Assembly: GCA_964293585.1 (NCBI GenBank)
Contig: CAXYYS010000006.1
Location: 1-64,000 of the forward strand
DNA: 64,000 bases
Direction of reading: 5' to 3'
From: JAKVKY01 sp964293585
GTDB taxonomy: Bacteria; Bacillota; Negativicutes; Acidaminococcales; Acidaminococcaceae
In this document: piece after piece, positions 9,117-17,293 of the stretch
How the letters are laid out: every line of letters begins with the position of its first letter
How positions within the stretch are numbered: position 1 is the stretch's first letter
Made by a program: the position numbers and the translations under genes
Notes under the pieces: generated by a model
Databases searched by the model: none
Told to the model about the DNA's origin: nothing
The model's input: the letters and a program-made list of their open reading frames with translations, nothing else

Positions 9117-10190
9117 TTACTGCATCTGCTGCAATAATTCGCTCTGCTTTGCCGTAATCAGGGCGTTGACCAATTCATCCATGTCACCGTTCAGGATGGC
9201 TTCCAACTTATACAACGTCAGACCAATCCGGTGATCCGTAACACGTCCCTGAGGATAGTTATAAGTACGGATGCGCTCGCTGCGATCGCCGGTACCCACC
9301 TGGTCGTGGCGGGCCGTGGCCGTTTCACTGCGCTGTTTTTCCTGGGCCGCTTCCAGAATACGGGAACGCAAAACCCGCATGCATTTTTCCTTATTCTTCA
9401 GCTGGCTTTTCTCATCCTGGCACTGAGCCACGATGCCCGTGGGAATATGAGTAATCCGTACCGCGGACTCCGTCTTGTTCACGTACTGTCCGCCGGCGCC
9501 GCCAGCCCTGAATGTATCAATACGTAAATCTGCCGGATTAATCTGTACATCTACTTCTTCAGCTTCCGGCAGCACCGCGACCGTACAAGTACTGGTATGT
9601 ACCCGGCCGGCATTTTCCGTAGCCGGTATCCGCTGTACCCGGTGTACGCCGCTTTCAAATTTCAGGCGCCCGTATACCTCGCTGCCGCTGACCTGGGAAA
9701 TAATTTCCTTAAAACCGCCCAGGCCTGTAGGACTACTGTCCACTACTTCCAGATGCCAGCCGCGTTTATCAGCATAATGGCTGTACATCCGGAACAAATC
9801 GCCTACGAACAAAGCCGCTTCGTCGCCACCGGCACCGGCCCTGATTTCCAAAAAAATATTCTTTTCATCATTAGGATCCTTGGGCAGCAGCAGGATGGTC
9901 AGTCTTTTTTCAAAACTTTCCAGCTCCGGTTTCAATTCTTTGATTTCTTCCCGGGCCAGATCCGTCAATTCCGGGTCGCTGCCATCCTTCAGGATAGCCT
10001 CGGCCTCGTCAAAAGACTGCTGTTTGTCCCGGTATTCTCTAAAAGCCGCCACCACTTCTTCCAGCCGGGCATGCTCTTTGGTGTATTGCTGCCACAAAGG
10101 CTGGTTGGCAATCACTTCCGGATCGCTGATTTTAGCTTCCAGGTCCAGATATTTATCTTCTAAGGCACGTAACTTACTAATCGCTAACAT
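9117..10190 (-). CDS. prfA: peptide chain release factor 1
   Basis: Recognises UAA and UAG in the ribosomal A site and triggers peptide release. 357 residues, full length. The codon-recognition tripeptide PAT is in QRIPATENAGR, and the catalytic GGQ is in RAGGAGGQYVNKTES, the site PrmC methylates. It starts 2 nt after the stop of the DUF1385 gene. The prfA-prmC pair and their place upstream of glyA-upp-atp follow Firmicutes order. Confidence 0.98.
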   Translation of the reverse strand: MLAISKLRALEDKYLDLEAKISDPEVIANQPLWQQYTKEHARLEEVVAAFREYRDKQQSFDEAEAILKDGSDPELTDLAREEIKELKPELESFEKRLTILLLPKDPNDEKNIFLEIRAGAGGDEAALFVGDLFRMYSHYADKRGWHLEVVDSSPTGLGGFKEIISQVSGSEVYGRLKFESGVHRVQRIPATENAGRVHTSTCTVAVLPEAEEVDVQINPADLRIDTFRAGGAGGQYVNKTESAVRITHIPTGIVAQCQDEKSQLKNKEKCMRVLRSRILEAAQEKQRSETATARHDQVGTGDRSERIRTYNYPQGRVTDHRIGLTLYKLEAILNGDMDELVNALITAKQSELLQQMQ

Positions 10191-10192
10191 CT

Positions 10193-11176
10193 TTACTCCT
10201 GTGGGGGCACAGCTGCCGCCGCTTCTTCTTTTTCCTGCAGGGTAGCTTGCTCCGGTGCACCAACTGCCACGCTGGCGCGCAGCGCTTCCGGCACCGCCAT
10301 TGCTACTGCCTTGTCATCCGGCGGTAACACCGCTTTTAAAGAAGCGATGGCCACCTCAATCTGGGCATCATCCGGTTCCCTGGTAGTAAGTTTTTGCAGG
10401 CACAAACCGGGCCAAATAGCCGCCTTCACCCAGGGATGATCAATATTTTTACCCGCATAACGGATCAGTTCATAGCTGACACCGGCAATAACCGGCATCA
10501 AAATAACCCGGCTCAGGATTCTTTCCAGTAAGTTTGGCCAGCCCAAAAAGGCAAAAGCAAAGATACTGATCAGCATCACGATCATCAAAAAGTTAGTACC
10601 GCAACGGGGATGCAGCGTGGTAAAAGGCCGCACGTTTTTCACTTCCAGCGGCAACCCGGCCTCATACGTATAAATAGTTTTATGCTCTGCGCCGTGATAC
10701 TGGAACACCCGTTGAATATCTTTCATGGAACTGATAGCGGCGATATAACCTAAAAAGATGGCCAGGCGCAGGACGCCTTCCGCCAGGTTCAGAGCCAGCG
10801 TACTGGTCAGTACCCCGCTCAAAAACTTGATAGACCAGGTGGGAATCACCACAAAGACCAGGATGGCCAGTACCACGGATACTACCATGGTCAGCGCCAT
10901 CTCTTTGCTATCTAATTGTTCATCTTCTTCCCCTGCCATCTGGGCACTATAAGATAAAGCCTTCAGGCCCATGACCAGGGATTCTATTAAAGCTACGACA
11001 CCGCGCAGCAATGGTTTCTTCAGGATAGGATGACGGTCACCGATACTTTGGACAGGATTCACATCCACCACAATCTCACCGCTGGGTTGACGCACGGCTA
11101 CGGCCACTTTATCCGCACCCCGCATCATCACGCCTTCAATGACGGCCTGACCGCCTACATTTGCTTTTGCATTCAT
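10193..11176 (-). CDS. DUF1385 family membrane protein (YqhQ-like)
   Basis: Polytopic membrane protein of unknown function, 327 residues. The family signature is clear: GGQAVIEGVMMRG at the N-terminus, EHKTIYTYEAG and the PFTTLHPRCGTNF motif in the middle, followed by YELIRYAG. About four membrane segments lie between residues 100 and 250; the last 45 residues are a variable Ala/Glu-rich tail. In Firmicutes the gene commonly sits beside rpmE and prfA, as here, which points to a housekeeping role, but no activity is known. Confidence 0.9.
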   Translation of the reverse strand: MNAKANVGGQAVIEGVMMRGADKVAVAVRQPSGEIVVDVNPVQSIGDRHPILKKPLLRGVVALIESLVMGLKALSYSAQMAGEEDEQLDSKEMALTMVVSVVLAILVFVVIPTWSIKFLSGVLTSTLALNLAEGVLRLAIFLGYIAAISSMKDIQRVFQYHGAEHKTIYTYEAGLPLEVKNVRPFTTLHPRCGTNFLMIVMLISIFAFAFLGWPNLLERILSRVILMPVIAGVSYELIRYAGKNIDHPWVKAAIWPGLCLQKLTTREPDDAQIEVAIASLKAVLPPDDKAVAMAVPEALRASVAVGAPEQATLQEKEEAAAAVPPQE

Positions 11177-11272
11177 CTGGATAAAAAACTCCTAGGGCCT
11201 GCAGGACAGGTCCTGACACCGTGCCGCCTTTTATGCGGCCTCTTATAACCGAGTCTTAGTAAAATACAAGTA

Positions 11273-11296
11273 CAGCAGAGCCACTAAGCTCTGCTG
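11273..11296 (-). terminator. stem-loop after rpmE
   Basis: A perfect 9-bp stem, CAGCAGAGC (11273-11281) with GCTCTGCTG (11288-11296), lies 15 nt beyond the rpmE stop. The following minus-strand sequence is only moderately T-rich, so it may be a partial terminator or a processing site that lowers read-through into DUF1385-prfA. Confidence 0.5.
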
Positions 11297-11310
11297 CACA
11301 GCTGTTCATC

Positions 11311-11796
11311 TTATTTGGTTTCCTTGGTAGCTTCGGTCTTAACTTCTTCAGCTTTAGCTTCTGCAGCGGGAGCTTCAGGAGCGGTAGCTTCTGCGGCAGC
11401 CTTAGCAGCAGCGGCCTTCTTGGCAGCAGCCTTAGCTTTCTTGGCAGCTTTTTCAGCTTCCTTCTTCGCTTTAGCAGCCTTGGCCTCTTCAGCAGCCTTC
11501 TCAGCTTCCTTCTTTGCTTCAGCTTCTTCAGCAGCCTTGGCAGCAGCTTTCTTTTCTGCAACCTTCTCTGCCTCAGCACGCAAAGCCTTAGCTTCTTCAG
11601 AATCGAAACGTTTGTTGAACTTCTCTACACGGCCGCGAGCAGTAGTATTACGTTGTTGACCGGTAAAGAACGGATGGCATTTATAGCAAACGTCCACACG
11701 TAATTCTTTCTTCACGGAACCGGTGGTAAAAGTGTTACCGCAGCCGCAGATTACCTTGGCGTCGGTATAAAACTTCGGATGGATTTTTTCTTTCAT
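11311..11796 (-). CDS. rpmE: 50S ribosomal protein L31 with long Ala/Lys/Glu-rich C-terminal tail
   Basis: L31 binds the 50S subunit and bridges to 30S. The first 66 residues are a normal zinc-type L31: MKEKIHPKF, CGCGNTF and CYKCHPFFTG (the four zinc Cys), ending RVEKFNKRF. About 95 further residues consist almost only of Ala, Lys and Glu, predicted to form long charged helix, with a Pro-Ala-Glu end. Standard L31 stops near residue 66-70. ATG at 11796 is chosen over a GTG at 11808 that lies inside the ribosome site. The frame runs clean to a stop, so the tail is not an obvious frameshift. It is preceded by its own promoter and leader hairpin. Confidence 0.95.
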   Translation of the reverse strand: MKEKIHPKFYTDAKVICGCGNTFTTGSVKKELRVDVCYKCHPFFTGQQRNTTARGRVEKFNKRFDSEEAKALRAEAEKVAEKKAAAKAAEEAEAKKEAEKAAEEAKAAKAKKEAEKAAKKAKAAAKKAAAAKAAAEATAPEAPAAEAKAEEVKTEATKETK

Positions 11797-11819
11797 TATT
11801 AAGTGCACCTCTCTTTATT

Positions 11820-11847
11820 AGCGTCAATATTTCCCGACATTAACGCT
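11820..11847 (-). promoter_or_regulatory. rpmE leader hairpin
   Basis: The 5' end of the predicted rpmE transcript can fold into an 11-bp stem (11847-11837 with 11830-11820, two G-U pairs) closed by the loop CGGGAA. It begins within a few bases of the predicted transcription start. Structured leaders that mediate feedback by the ribosomal protein are known for L31 genes in several phyla; whether this is one is inference. Confidence 0.45.
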
Positions 11848-11852
11848 TGCTT

Positions 11853-11881
11853 AGTATATCACATTAAAAAGTTCTTGTCCA
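11853..11881 (-). promoter_or_regulatory. promoter of rpmE
   Basis: Minus strand TGGACA (11881-11876), 17-bp spacer, TATACT (11858-11853). The transcription start would be near 11846, giving a leader of about 50 nt. Placed in a 114-nt gap after the D-aminoacylase gene. Confidence 0.65.
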
Positions 11882-11910
11882 TAAAACTTTTCGTAAACTT
11901 TTTGGCACCT

Positions 11911-13509
11911 TCAGGCTTCCGGATGCAGTACCAGCCGCCCCAGGTTTGCACCGTGCTGCTCCCCGTCCAGAAGCGCCAAACGTCCACCCAGGATTACCGC
12001 TTTAATGCCCTGTGGTTTCCTGATGCTGTCCGTATAAGTCGTCAGGTCTGCTACAGTAGCCGGGTCAAAGACTGTGATGTCCGCCCGTTTACCAACCGCC
12101 AGCACGCCCCGGTCCTGCACATTCAAAATCTGCGCCGGCAGTCCCGTAATCTTATAAATGGCAGCTTCCAGGCTTAGCAGCCCCTTTTCCCTGATAGTTT
12201 GCAAATACCTGGGAAAAGTACCAAAACTACGCGGATGCGGATTGCTGCCCAGGAAAAACTTTTTATCATAAGGCACGGCATAACCATCACAACCTACGGC
12301 GATAAATTGCTCCCGCATGATGTTCAGCATATCCGTCTCATTGAGACAGAAATAGCAGCAGGGCGCCATATCCCTGGAACCCAGCAGCACCTGGCAGGCG
12401 GCCAGTTCCGGCGCCACACCCAAAAGTTGGGCAATATCCGCCAGGGTCTTGCCGTCGTACTCCGGTTTCCAGCCGGTAGTGGTAATAATCAGGACAGCTG
12501 CAGCGCCGCCCCGGCGCTCCATCTCGGCCCTGGTTTCCGTTAAAAGTTTGTCTGTCGGTTTGGCCAACCGCTGGCACAGCGCTGCCGTGCCGCCATCTTT
12601 AGCCCAACCGGGCAGCAGCACATCCAGGCTGGCACAGGTGGCCAGGTACGGATACTGGTCGCAGGTAACCTGTACTCCCTCCGCCCGGGCCTGTTTAATT
12701 TTTTGTAAAAGTTCCGTACTCTTGCCCCACTGGGGTTTGCCGATTAATTTTAAATGCGAGATCTGCAGATGGACGCCGCTCTGTTTAGCCACGGTTAACA
12801 TTTCGTCCACCGCCGCCATGATCTGGGTACTTTCACTACGCATGTGCACGGACAGGATACCATGATGCTTAGCTACAACCTTGGCCAGCGCCACCAGTTC
12901 CTCACCCTCGCCGTAAGAACTGGGCGGGTAAATTAAGCCCAGGGACAAGCCAAATGCGCCCTTGGTTAATTCTGCATCCAGAACCTGCTCCATACGGTGC
13001 AGTTCCTCCGGCGTCGGTTTACGCATGCCAAAGCCCATGACCACGCCCCGCAAGGTACCGTGGCCAATCAGAAGTCCCATATCCGTAGCCGGACGGCAAC
13101 GCTCCAGATGAGCGGCATAAGCTTTCAGGTCATCATCCACCATAGAAAGGCCGTGCAGCGGCAGTTCCAGACCGCTAGCCATCAGTTCGTCAATCTCTCT
13201 GCGGCACTTATCGTTGACCGGCAGCAAACTGATGCCGCAGTTACCGTCTATTTCCAGGGTAATACCCTGATACAATTTACTTACGGCCCGCACGCCCGGA
13301 TAAAACGGACACCAGTCTGAATGAGCATGAATATCAATAAAGCCGGGACTTACCACACAGCCACCGGCATCCACCGTTGTTTTAGCTTCTCCCAGCTTGG
13401 GACCGATAGCAGCGATCAGACCATCTTTAATACCTACTTCCCCGGCATAAGCCTGCTTGCCGGTACCATCCACCAGCATTCCCTGCTTAATCACGAGATC
13501 ATAATTCAT
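11911..13509 (-). CDS. N-acyl-D-amino-acid deacylase / D-aminoacylase family amidohydrolase
   Basis: Metal-dependent amidohydrolase expected to hydrolyse N-acyl-D-amino acids. About 532 residues from ATG 13509 (an upstream in-frame TTG lacks a ribosome site). The N-terminal strand-rich part ends in the metal motif GFIDIHAHSD; later features are IGHGTLRG, SVHMRSES, LQISHLK and VTCDQYPY, and a C-terminal KPQGIKAVILGG closing sheet typical of the D-aminoacylase/dihydroorotase-like group. The substrate is uncertain; N-acyl-D-Glu or D-Asp deacylases belong to the same family. It stands before a stand-alone receiver gene and after no obvious partner. Confidence 0.85.
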   Translation of the reverse strand: MNYDLVIKQGMLVDGTGKQAYAGEVGIKDGLIAAIGPKLGEAKTTVDAGGCVVSPGFIDIHAHSDWCPFYPGVRAVSKLYQGITLEIDGNCGISLLPVNDKCRREIDELMASGLELPLHGLSMVDDDLKAYAAHLERCRPATDMGLLIGHGTLRGVVMGFGMRKPTPEELHRMEQVLDAELTKGAFGLSLGLIYPPSSYGEGEELVALAKVVAKHHGILSVHMRSESTQIMAAVDEMLTVAKQSGVHLQISHLKLIGKPQWGKSTELLQKIKQARAEGVQVTCDQYPYLATCASLDVLLPGWAKDGGTAALCQRLAKPTDKLLTETRAEMERRGGAAAVLIITTTGWKPEYDGKTLADIAQLLGVAPELAACQVLLGSRDMAPCCYFCLNETDMLNIMREQFIAVGCDGYAVPYDKKFFLGSNPHPRSFGTFPRYLQTIREKGLLSLEAAIYKITGLPAQILNVQDRGVLAVGKRADITVFDPATVADLTTYTDSIRKPQGIKAVILGGRLALLDGEQHGANLGRLVLHPEA

Positions 13510-13545
13510 AACCCGCACCGCCTTAGCAACATTCAACTTTAATAG

Positions 13546-13968
13546 TTACTTAACATTTCCACTGCCTAAAAGCAGGTCCAGCATCTTGTACAGAGCCTCA
13601 GGATCTATCGGCTTATATAAAAAATCTACCAGTCCTGCCCGCATGCATTTTTGTATTTCTTCCACGCTGGTTGCACCTGTCAACGCTACCACAGGCGTCC
13701 CCGGCCTTAGCTCATGAATCTTTTTGGTAGCTTCCAGCCCATTCATAACCGGCATAATAATATCCATCAGGATGACCGCATAGTTATACCTGGCTGCCAG
13801 GGCCACACCTTCCGCACCGTTACCGGCCATGTCCACCGTCAAACCGACACTCTGCAAAAGTTTTCGCATCAAAAGCTGATTCAATTTACTGTCTTCACAA
13901 ACCAAAACTCTTCGTCCCGCAAAAAGCCGCGTCTGCTTGTTGTTAAGAATCTTTCCGGGTGTTTCCAT
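13546..13968 (-). CDS. stand-alone response regulator receiver domain
   Basis: A single CheY-like receiver of about 140 residues without an output domain. The acidic pair is in VCEDSKLNQ, the phospho-acceptor Asp in VILMDIIMPVMNG, the Thr in VALTGA and the Lys in FLYKPID. Such proteins act in phosphorelays or are linked to hybrid kinases; none is encoded nearby. Start uncertain: ATG 13968 or TTG 13986, neither with a strong ribosome site. The NQLLMRKLL stretch resembles receivers of hybrid histidine kinases, so it may be a detached module. Confidence 0.85.
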   Translation of the reverse strand: METPGKILNNKQTRLFAGRRVLVCEDSKLNQLLMRKLLQSVGLTVDMAGNGAEGVALAARYNYAVILMDIIMPVMNGLEATKKIHELRPGTPVVALTGATSVEEIQKCMRAGLVDFLYKPIDPEALYKMLDLLLGSGNVK

Positions 13969-14045
13969 ATGTACCCACTTTCCCAAGCATTTTACTTTTT
14001 TGTTTTTTCCCCGTATGTATACCCGTTTCCATTATACTCCAACCC

Positions 14046-14080
14046 GGCTCCTTTGGAAATGGTAAATCATTATAGGAGCC
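14046..14080. repeat. inverted repeat between the divergent receiver and fruK genes
   Basis: GGCTCCT (14046-14052) and AGGAGCC (14074-14080) form a perfect 7-bp inverted repeat with a 21-nt centre, directly upstream of the -35 of the fruK promoter. It could be a regulator site or a terminator remnant; no T-run follows. Confidence 0.35.
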
Positions 14081-14085
14081 GCTGA

Positions 14086-14115
14086 TTGCTTTTTCCCTTC
14101 AGTTCACAGTATAAT
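14086..14115 (+). promoter_or_regulatory. candidate promoter of fruK-fruA
   Basis: TTGCTT (14086-14091), 18-bp spacer, TATAAT (14110-14115). The leader to fruK is about 65 nt. No fructose repressor gene is encoded beside the operon. Confidence 0.55.
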
Positions 14116-14187
14116 ATAAATATGAAGAAAAGCTGCGCACAGAGGGATAAAATTATCCGGTTCCCGGCAGCTACGCGAGGTGCAATC

Positions 14188-15102
14188 ATGATTTATACGG
14201 TTACTTTTAACCCGTCCCTGGATTATGTGGTCGACTTACCCGAGCTGCGCCCGGGCGAAATTAACCGGACCGCTGCCGAAGCCATCTATCCCGGCGGCAA
14301 GGGAATTAACGTTTCCCTGGTCTTAAAACAGTTGGGGCTGCCCTCCTGCATGCTGGGTTTTATCGCCGGCTTCACTGGCCGTGAGATTGAACGCCTGTCC
14401 AAAACATACGGCGCCGCCACAAATTTTATCCAGCTGCCGGACGGACTTTCCCGGATTAACGTTAAGATTCGTGCCGGCAGGGAAACGGCCCTCAATGGGT
14501 CCGGCCCCGCTATTACCCCGGCCGCCCTGCAAGAACTTTTCCGGCAGTTAGCAACACTGCATCAGGACGATCTGCTCGTCCTGGCAGGTAGTATTCCCTC
14601 CGGTATGCCTACCGACATATATGAACAGATTTTGAAACAACTGGCACCGCAGAAAATTAAAATCGTGGTGGACGCCACCGGGCAACTCTTACGCCAGGTC
14701 CTGCCCTATCACCCTTTCCTGATCAAGCCTAACCAGGACGAATTGGGAGAACTTTTCGGCGTCAGCATCACCACAGAAACTGACGTGATCAAATATGCCC
14801 GGCAGCTGCAAGAAGAAGGTGCTGTCAATGTTCTGATCTCTCTGGGAGCACAGGGAGCATTGCTGATAGGCGCTGATAAAAAAGTCTACCGGCAGGCAGC
14901 GCCTCACGGCCGGCTGGTAAATTCCGTAGGCGCCGGGGACAGTACCGTTGCCGGGTTTATCGCCGGCTACCTGCACGACGGCGACCTGGCTGCCGCCTTA
15001 AAGCTGGGTGTATGTACCGGCAGCGCCAGTGCCTTCCACGACTGGCTGGCCAGCAAAGCCGACATCGAAGCCGCATTGCAAAGTTTAGAAGGAGGGTTTT
15101 AA
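14188..15102 (+). CDS. fruK: 1-phosphofructokinase
   Basis: PfkB-family sugar kinase that phosphorylates fructose 1-phosphate, the product of the fructose PTS, to fructose 1,6-bisphosphate. 304 residues from ATG 14188, chosen because GAGG sits 7 nt upstream and the family N-terminus MIYTVTFNPSLDYVV begins there. PfkB signatures are PGGKGINVS near residue 37 and VNSVGAGDSTVAGF with the catalytic Asp near residue 250. One base separates its stop from fruA, so the two form an operon. Confidence 0.96.
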   Translation: MIYTVTFNPSLDYVVDLPELRPGEINRTAAEAIYPGGKGINVSLVLKQLGLPSCMLGFIAGFTGREIERLSKTYGAATNFIQLPDGLSRINVKIRAGRETALNGSGPAITPAALQELFRQLATLHQDDLLVLAGSIPSGMPTDIYEQILKQLAPQKIKIVVDATGQLLRQVLPYHPFLIKPNQDELGELFGVSITTETDVIKYARQLQEEGAVNVLISLGAQGALLIGADKKVYRQAAPHGRLVNSVGAGDSTVAGFIAGYLHDGDLAAALKLGVCTGSASAFHDWLASKADIEAALQSLEGGF

Positions 15103-15103
15103 T

Positions 15104-17095
15104 ATGCGTATCATTGATCTTCTTCAGGAAGCCAGCATTGACCTGCACGGTCCGGCAGGCGACAAACAGACGGCCCTGGCACATCTGGCCGCTTTGATGG
15201 CCAAAGGAGGCAATCTGGCAGATACCGATGCCTACCTGCAAGCAGTCCTGGCCCGTGAAACCGAAGGCAGTACCGGTATCGGGGAAGGCATCGCCATCCC
15301 GCATGCCAAAACCGCTGCCGTCAAAACTCCCGGCCTGGCTGCCATGATTGTTAAGGAAGGCGTGGAGTTCGACAGTCTGGACGGTGCTCCGGCGCATCTG
15401 TTCTTTTTGATTGCTGCGCCGCAAGGAGGAAATGACGTCCATCTGGAATTGTTAAGCCGTCTCAGCCGGCTGCTTATGGATGATGATTTCCGCACGGCGC
15501 TGCTGGCCGCCGCCACACCTGCAGCTTTTAAAGCCGTTATTGATGCTGCCGAAACCAAACAGCTGGCAGCAGATGCCGCAGCAGAAGCTGAGGAGAAAGC
15601 CCAGGCTGCAGCCGAAAATACAAGTGCAGCAAGCACCACTGCAACAGCAAGTGCTGCAGCAGCAACAACAGCAGCGCCTACCGCTACCAAGCCTTTTGTC
15701 GTGGCTGTTACAGCCTGCCCCACCGGTATTGCTCACACCTATATGGCGGCGGAAGCCCTGGAACAAAAAGCCGGGGAAATGGGTATTGACATTAAAGTAG
15801 AAACCAATGGCAGCGGCGGTGTCAAACACCAGCTGACCGAAGCAGATATCCGGCGCGCCGCCGGCGTCATCGTGGCCGCAGACAAGAATGTCCCCACCAA
15901 ACGTTTTGCCGGCAAGCAGGTCTTATTCGTAAAAGTCGCCGCCGGCATCAAAGAACCGGAACGGCTCATTAACGAAATTCTGACAGGTCAGGTACCCGTC
16001 TTTAACGACGACGGCGCGCCTTCTGAAGCAACTGCTACTACAGAAACCTCGGCCAAGGAAACCTTGGGCCGGCAGATTTATAAACATCTGATGAACGGTG
16101 TTTCCCATATGCTGCCTTTCGTTATCGGCGGCGGTATCATGATTGCCCTGGCTTTCCTGTTTGATATGCAGAACGCAGGCGCCGCCAATTTCGGTTCCGG
16201 ATCTCCACTGGCCGCTTTCCTGAAAAATATCGGCGGGTTATCTTTCGGCATGATGATGCCGGTCTTAGCCGGTTATATCGCATACAGCATCGGCGACCGT
16301 CCGGCCCTGATGCCCGGTTTTGTGGGCGGGCTCCTGGCAACCGCCGGCGGCAGCGGCTTTTTTGGCGCCTTATTCGCCGGATTTATCGCCGGCTACCTGA
16401 TCCTGGCCCTGGGCAAAGCTTTTAAAAACCTGCCCGCCTCCCTGGAAGGTACCAAACCGGTCCTGCTTTATCCGGTCCTGGGCCTGGCCCTGATCGGCAT
16501 TATCATGACCTTCATCATTAATCCTCCTACCGCAGTCTTTAACAAATGGCTGGCCGCTACCTTAGGCGGCATGTCCACCGGCAGCAGGATTGCCCTGGGT
16601 CTGATCCTGGGCGGTATGATGTCCATTGATTTCGGCGGTCCTATCAACAAAGCCGCCTATGTGTTCGGTACCGCCTCTCTGGCCGGTGCCAGCGGACAGG
16701 CTGTTTCCAGCGGCATCATGGCTTCCGTCATGATTGGCGGCATGGTACCGCCCATCTGCATCGCCCTTGCTACCCGCATCTTTAAGAATAAATTTACCGC
16801 CAAGGAACGGCAGTCCTGGCTAACCACCATCATCATGGGCTTCGCCTTCATCACCGAAGGTGCCATCCCCTATGCGGCAGCTGATCCCCTGCATGTTATT
16901 CCGTCCTGTGCCATCGGCGCTGCCGTGGCCGGCGGTTTGTCCATGCTCTTTAATTGTACCCTGCCCGCACCCCATGGCGGCATCTTCGTCTTTGGCGTCG
17001 TTACCAACTGGCCCATGTACCTGGCTGCCCTCCTCATCGGTGCGGCAGTAGGCGCTGTTCTTTTAGGTCTGCTGAAGAAACCGGCCGAAGAATAA
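15104..17095 (+). CDS. fruA: PTS fructose transporter, fused EIIA-EIIB-EIIC
   Basis: Imports fructose with phosphorylation at C1. 663 residues in three domains: EIIA-Fru (1-148, phospho-His67 in GIAIPHAKT), an Ala/Thr/Glu-rich linker (150-195), EIIB-Fru (about 197-295, phospho-Cys205 in VTACPTGIAHT), a second short linker, and a polytopic EIIC (about 320-660; GGGIMIALAF, MMSIDFGGPINKAAY, ITEGAIPYAA). No HPr-like domain is fused, so general HPr/EI must be encoded elsewhere. A GGAGGG ribosome site lies at the end of fruK. The first linker is coded by a CAG/GCA-rich low-complexity stretch. Confidence 0.96.
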   Translation: MRIIDLLQEASIDLHGPAGDKQTALAHLAALMAKGGNLADTDAYLQAVLARETEGSTGIGEGIAIPHAKTAAVKTPGLAAMIVKEGVEFDSLDGAPAHLFFLIAAPQGGNDVHLELLSRLSRLLMDDDFRTALLAAATPAAFKAVIDAAETKQLAADAAAEAEEKAQAAAENTSAASTTATASAAAATTAAPTATKPFVVAVTACPTGIAHTYMAAEALEQKAGEMGIDIKVETNGSGGVKHQLTEADIRRAAGVIVAADKNVPTKRFAGKQVLFVKVAAGIKEPERLINEILTGQVPVFNDDGAPSEATATTETSAKETLGRQIYKHLMNGVSHMLPFVIGGGIMIALAFLFDMQNAGAANFGSGSPLAAFLKNIGGLSFGMMMPVLAGYIAYSIGDRPALMPGFVGGLLATAGGSGFFGALFAGFIAGYLILALGKAFKNLPASLEGTKPVLLYPVLGLALIGIIMTFIINPPTAVFNKWLAATLGGMSTGSRIALGLILGGMMSIDFGGPINKAAYVFGTASLAGASGQAVSSGIMASVMIGGMVPPICIALATRIFKNKFTAKERQSWLTTIIMGFAFITEGAIPYAAADPLHVIPSCAIGAAVAGGLSMLFNCTLPAPHGGIFVFGVVTNWPMYLAALLIGAAVGAVLLGLLKKPAEE

Positions 17096-17170
17096 ACGGC
17101 AGCGGCACACCACCAGAAATATCCCGTACTGATACGGGAATTTCCCAGACCGTGGCAAAATATAAAAAAG

Positions 17171-17205
17171 AATCCGGAAACGAATTGTAATTTCGTTTCC
17201 GGATT
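17171..17205. terminator. bidirectional terminator between fruA and the iron ABC operon
   Basis: A perfect 14-bp stem (17171-17184 with 17192-17205) around a 7-nt loop, followed by TTTTT on the plus strand and by a T6 run on the minus strand. It can end both fruA and the convergent ABC permease transcript. Confidence 0.85.
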
Positions 17206-17293
17206 TTTAATTGGTAAAACCTGTTACTTTAGCCGCCGTTTGCCTGAAACCTGGTGGCCTAAACAACCTGCCGCCTAACTCGCACTCCCAGGT

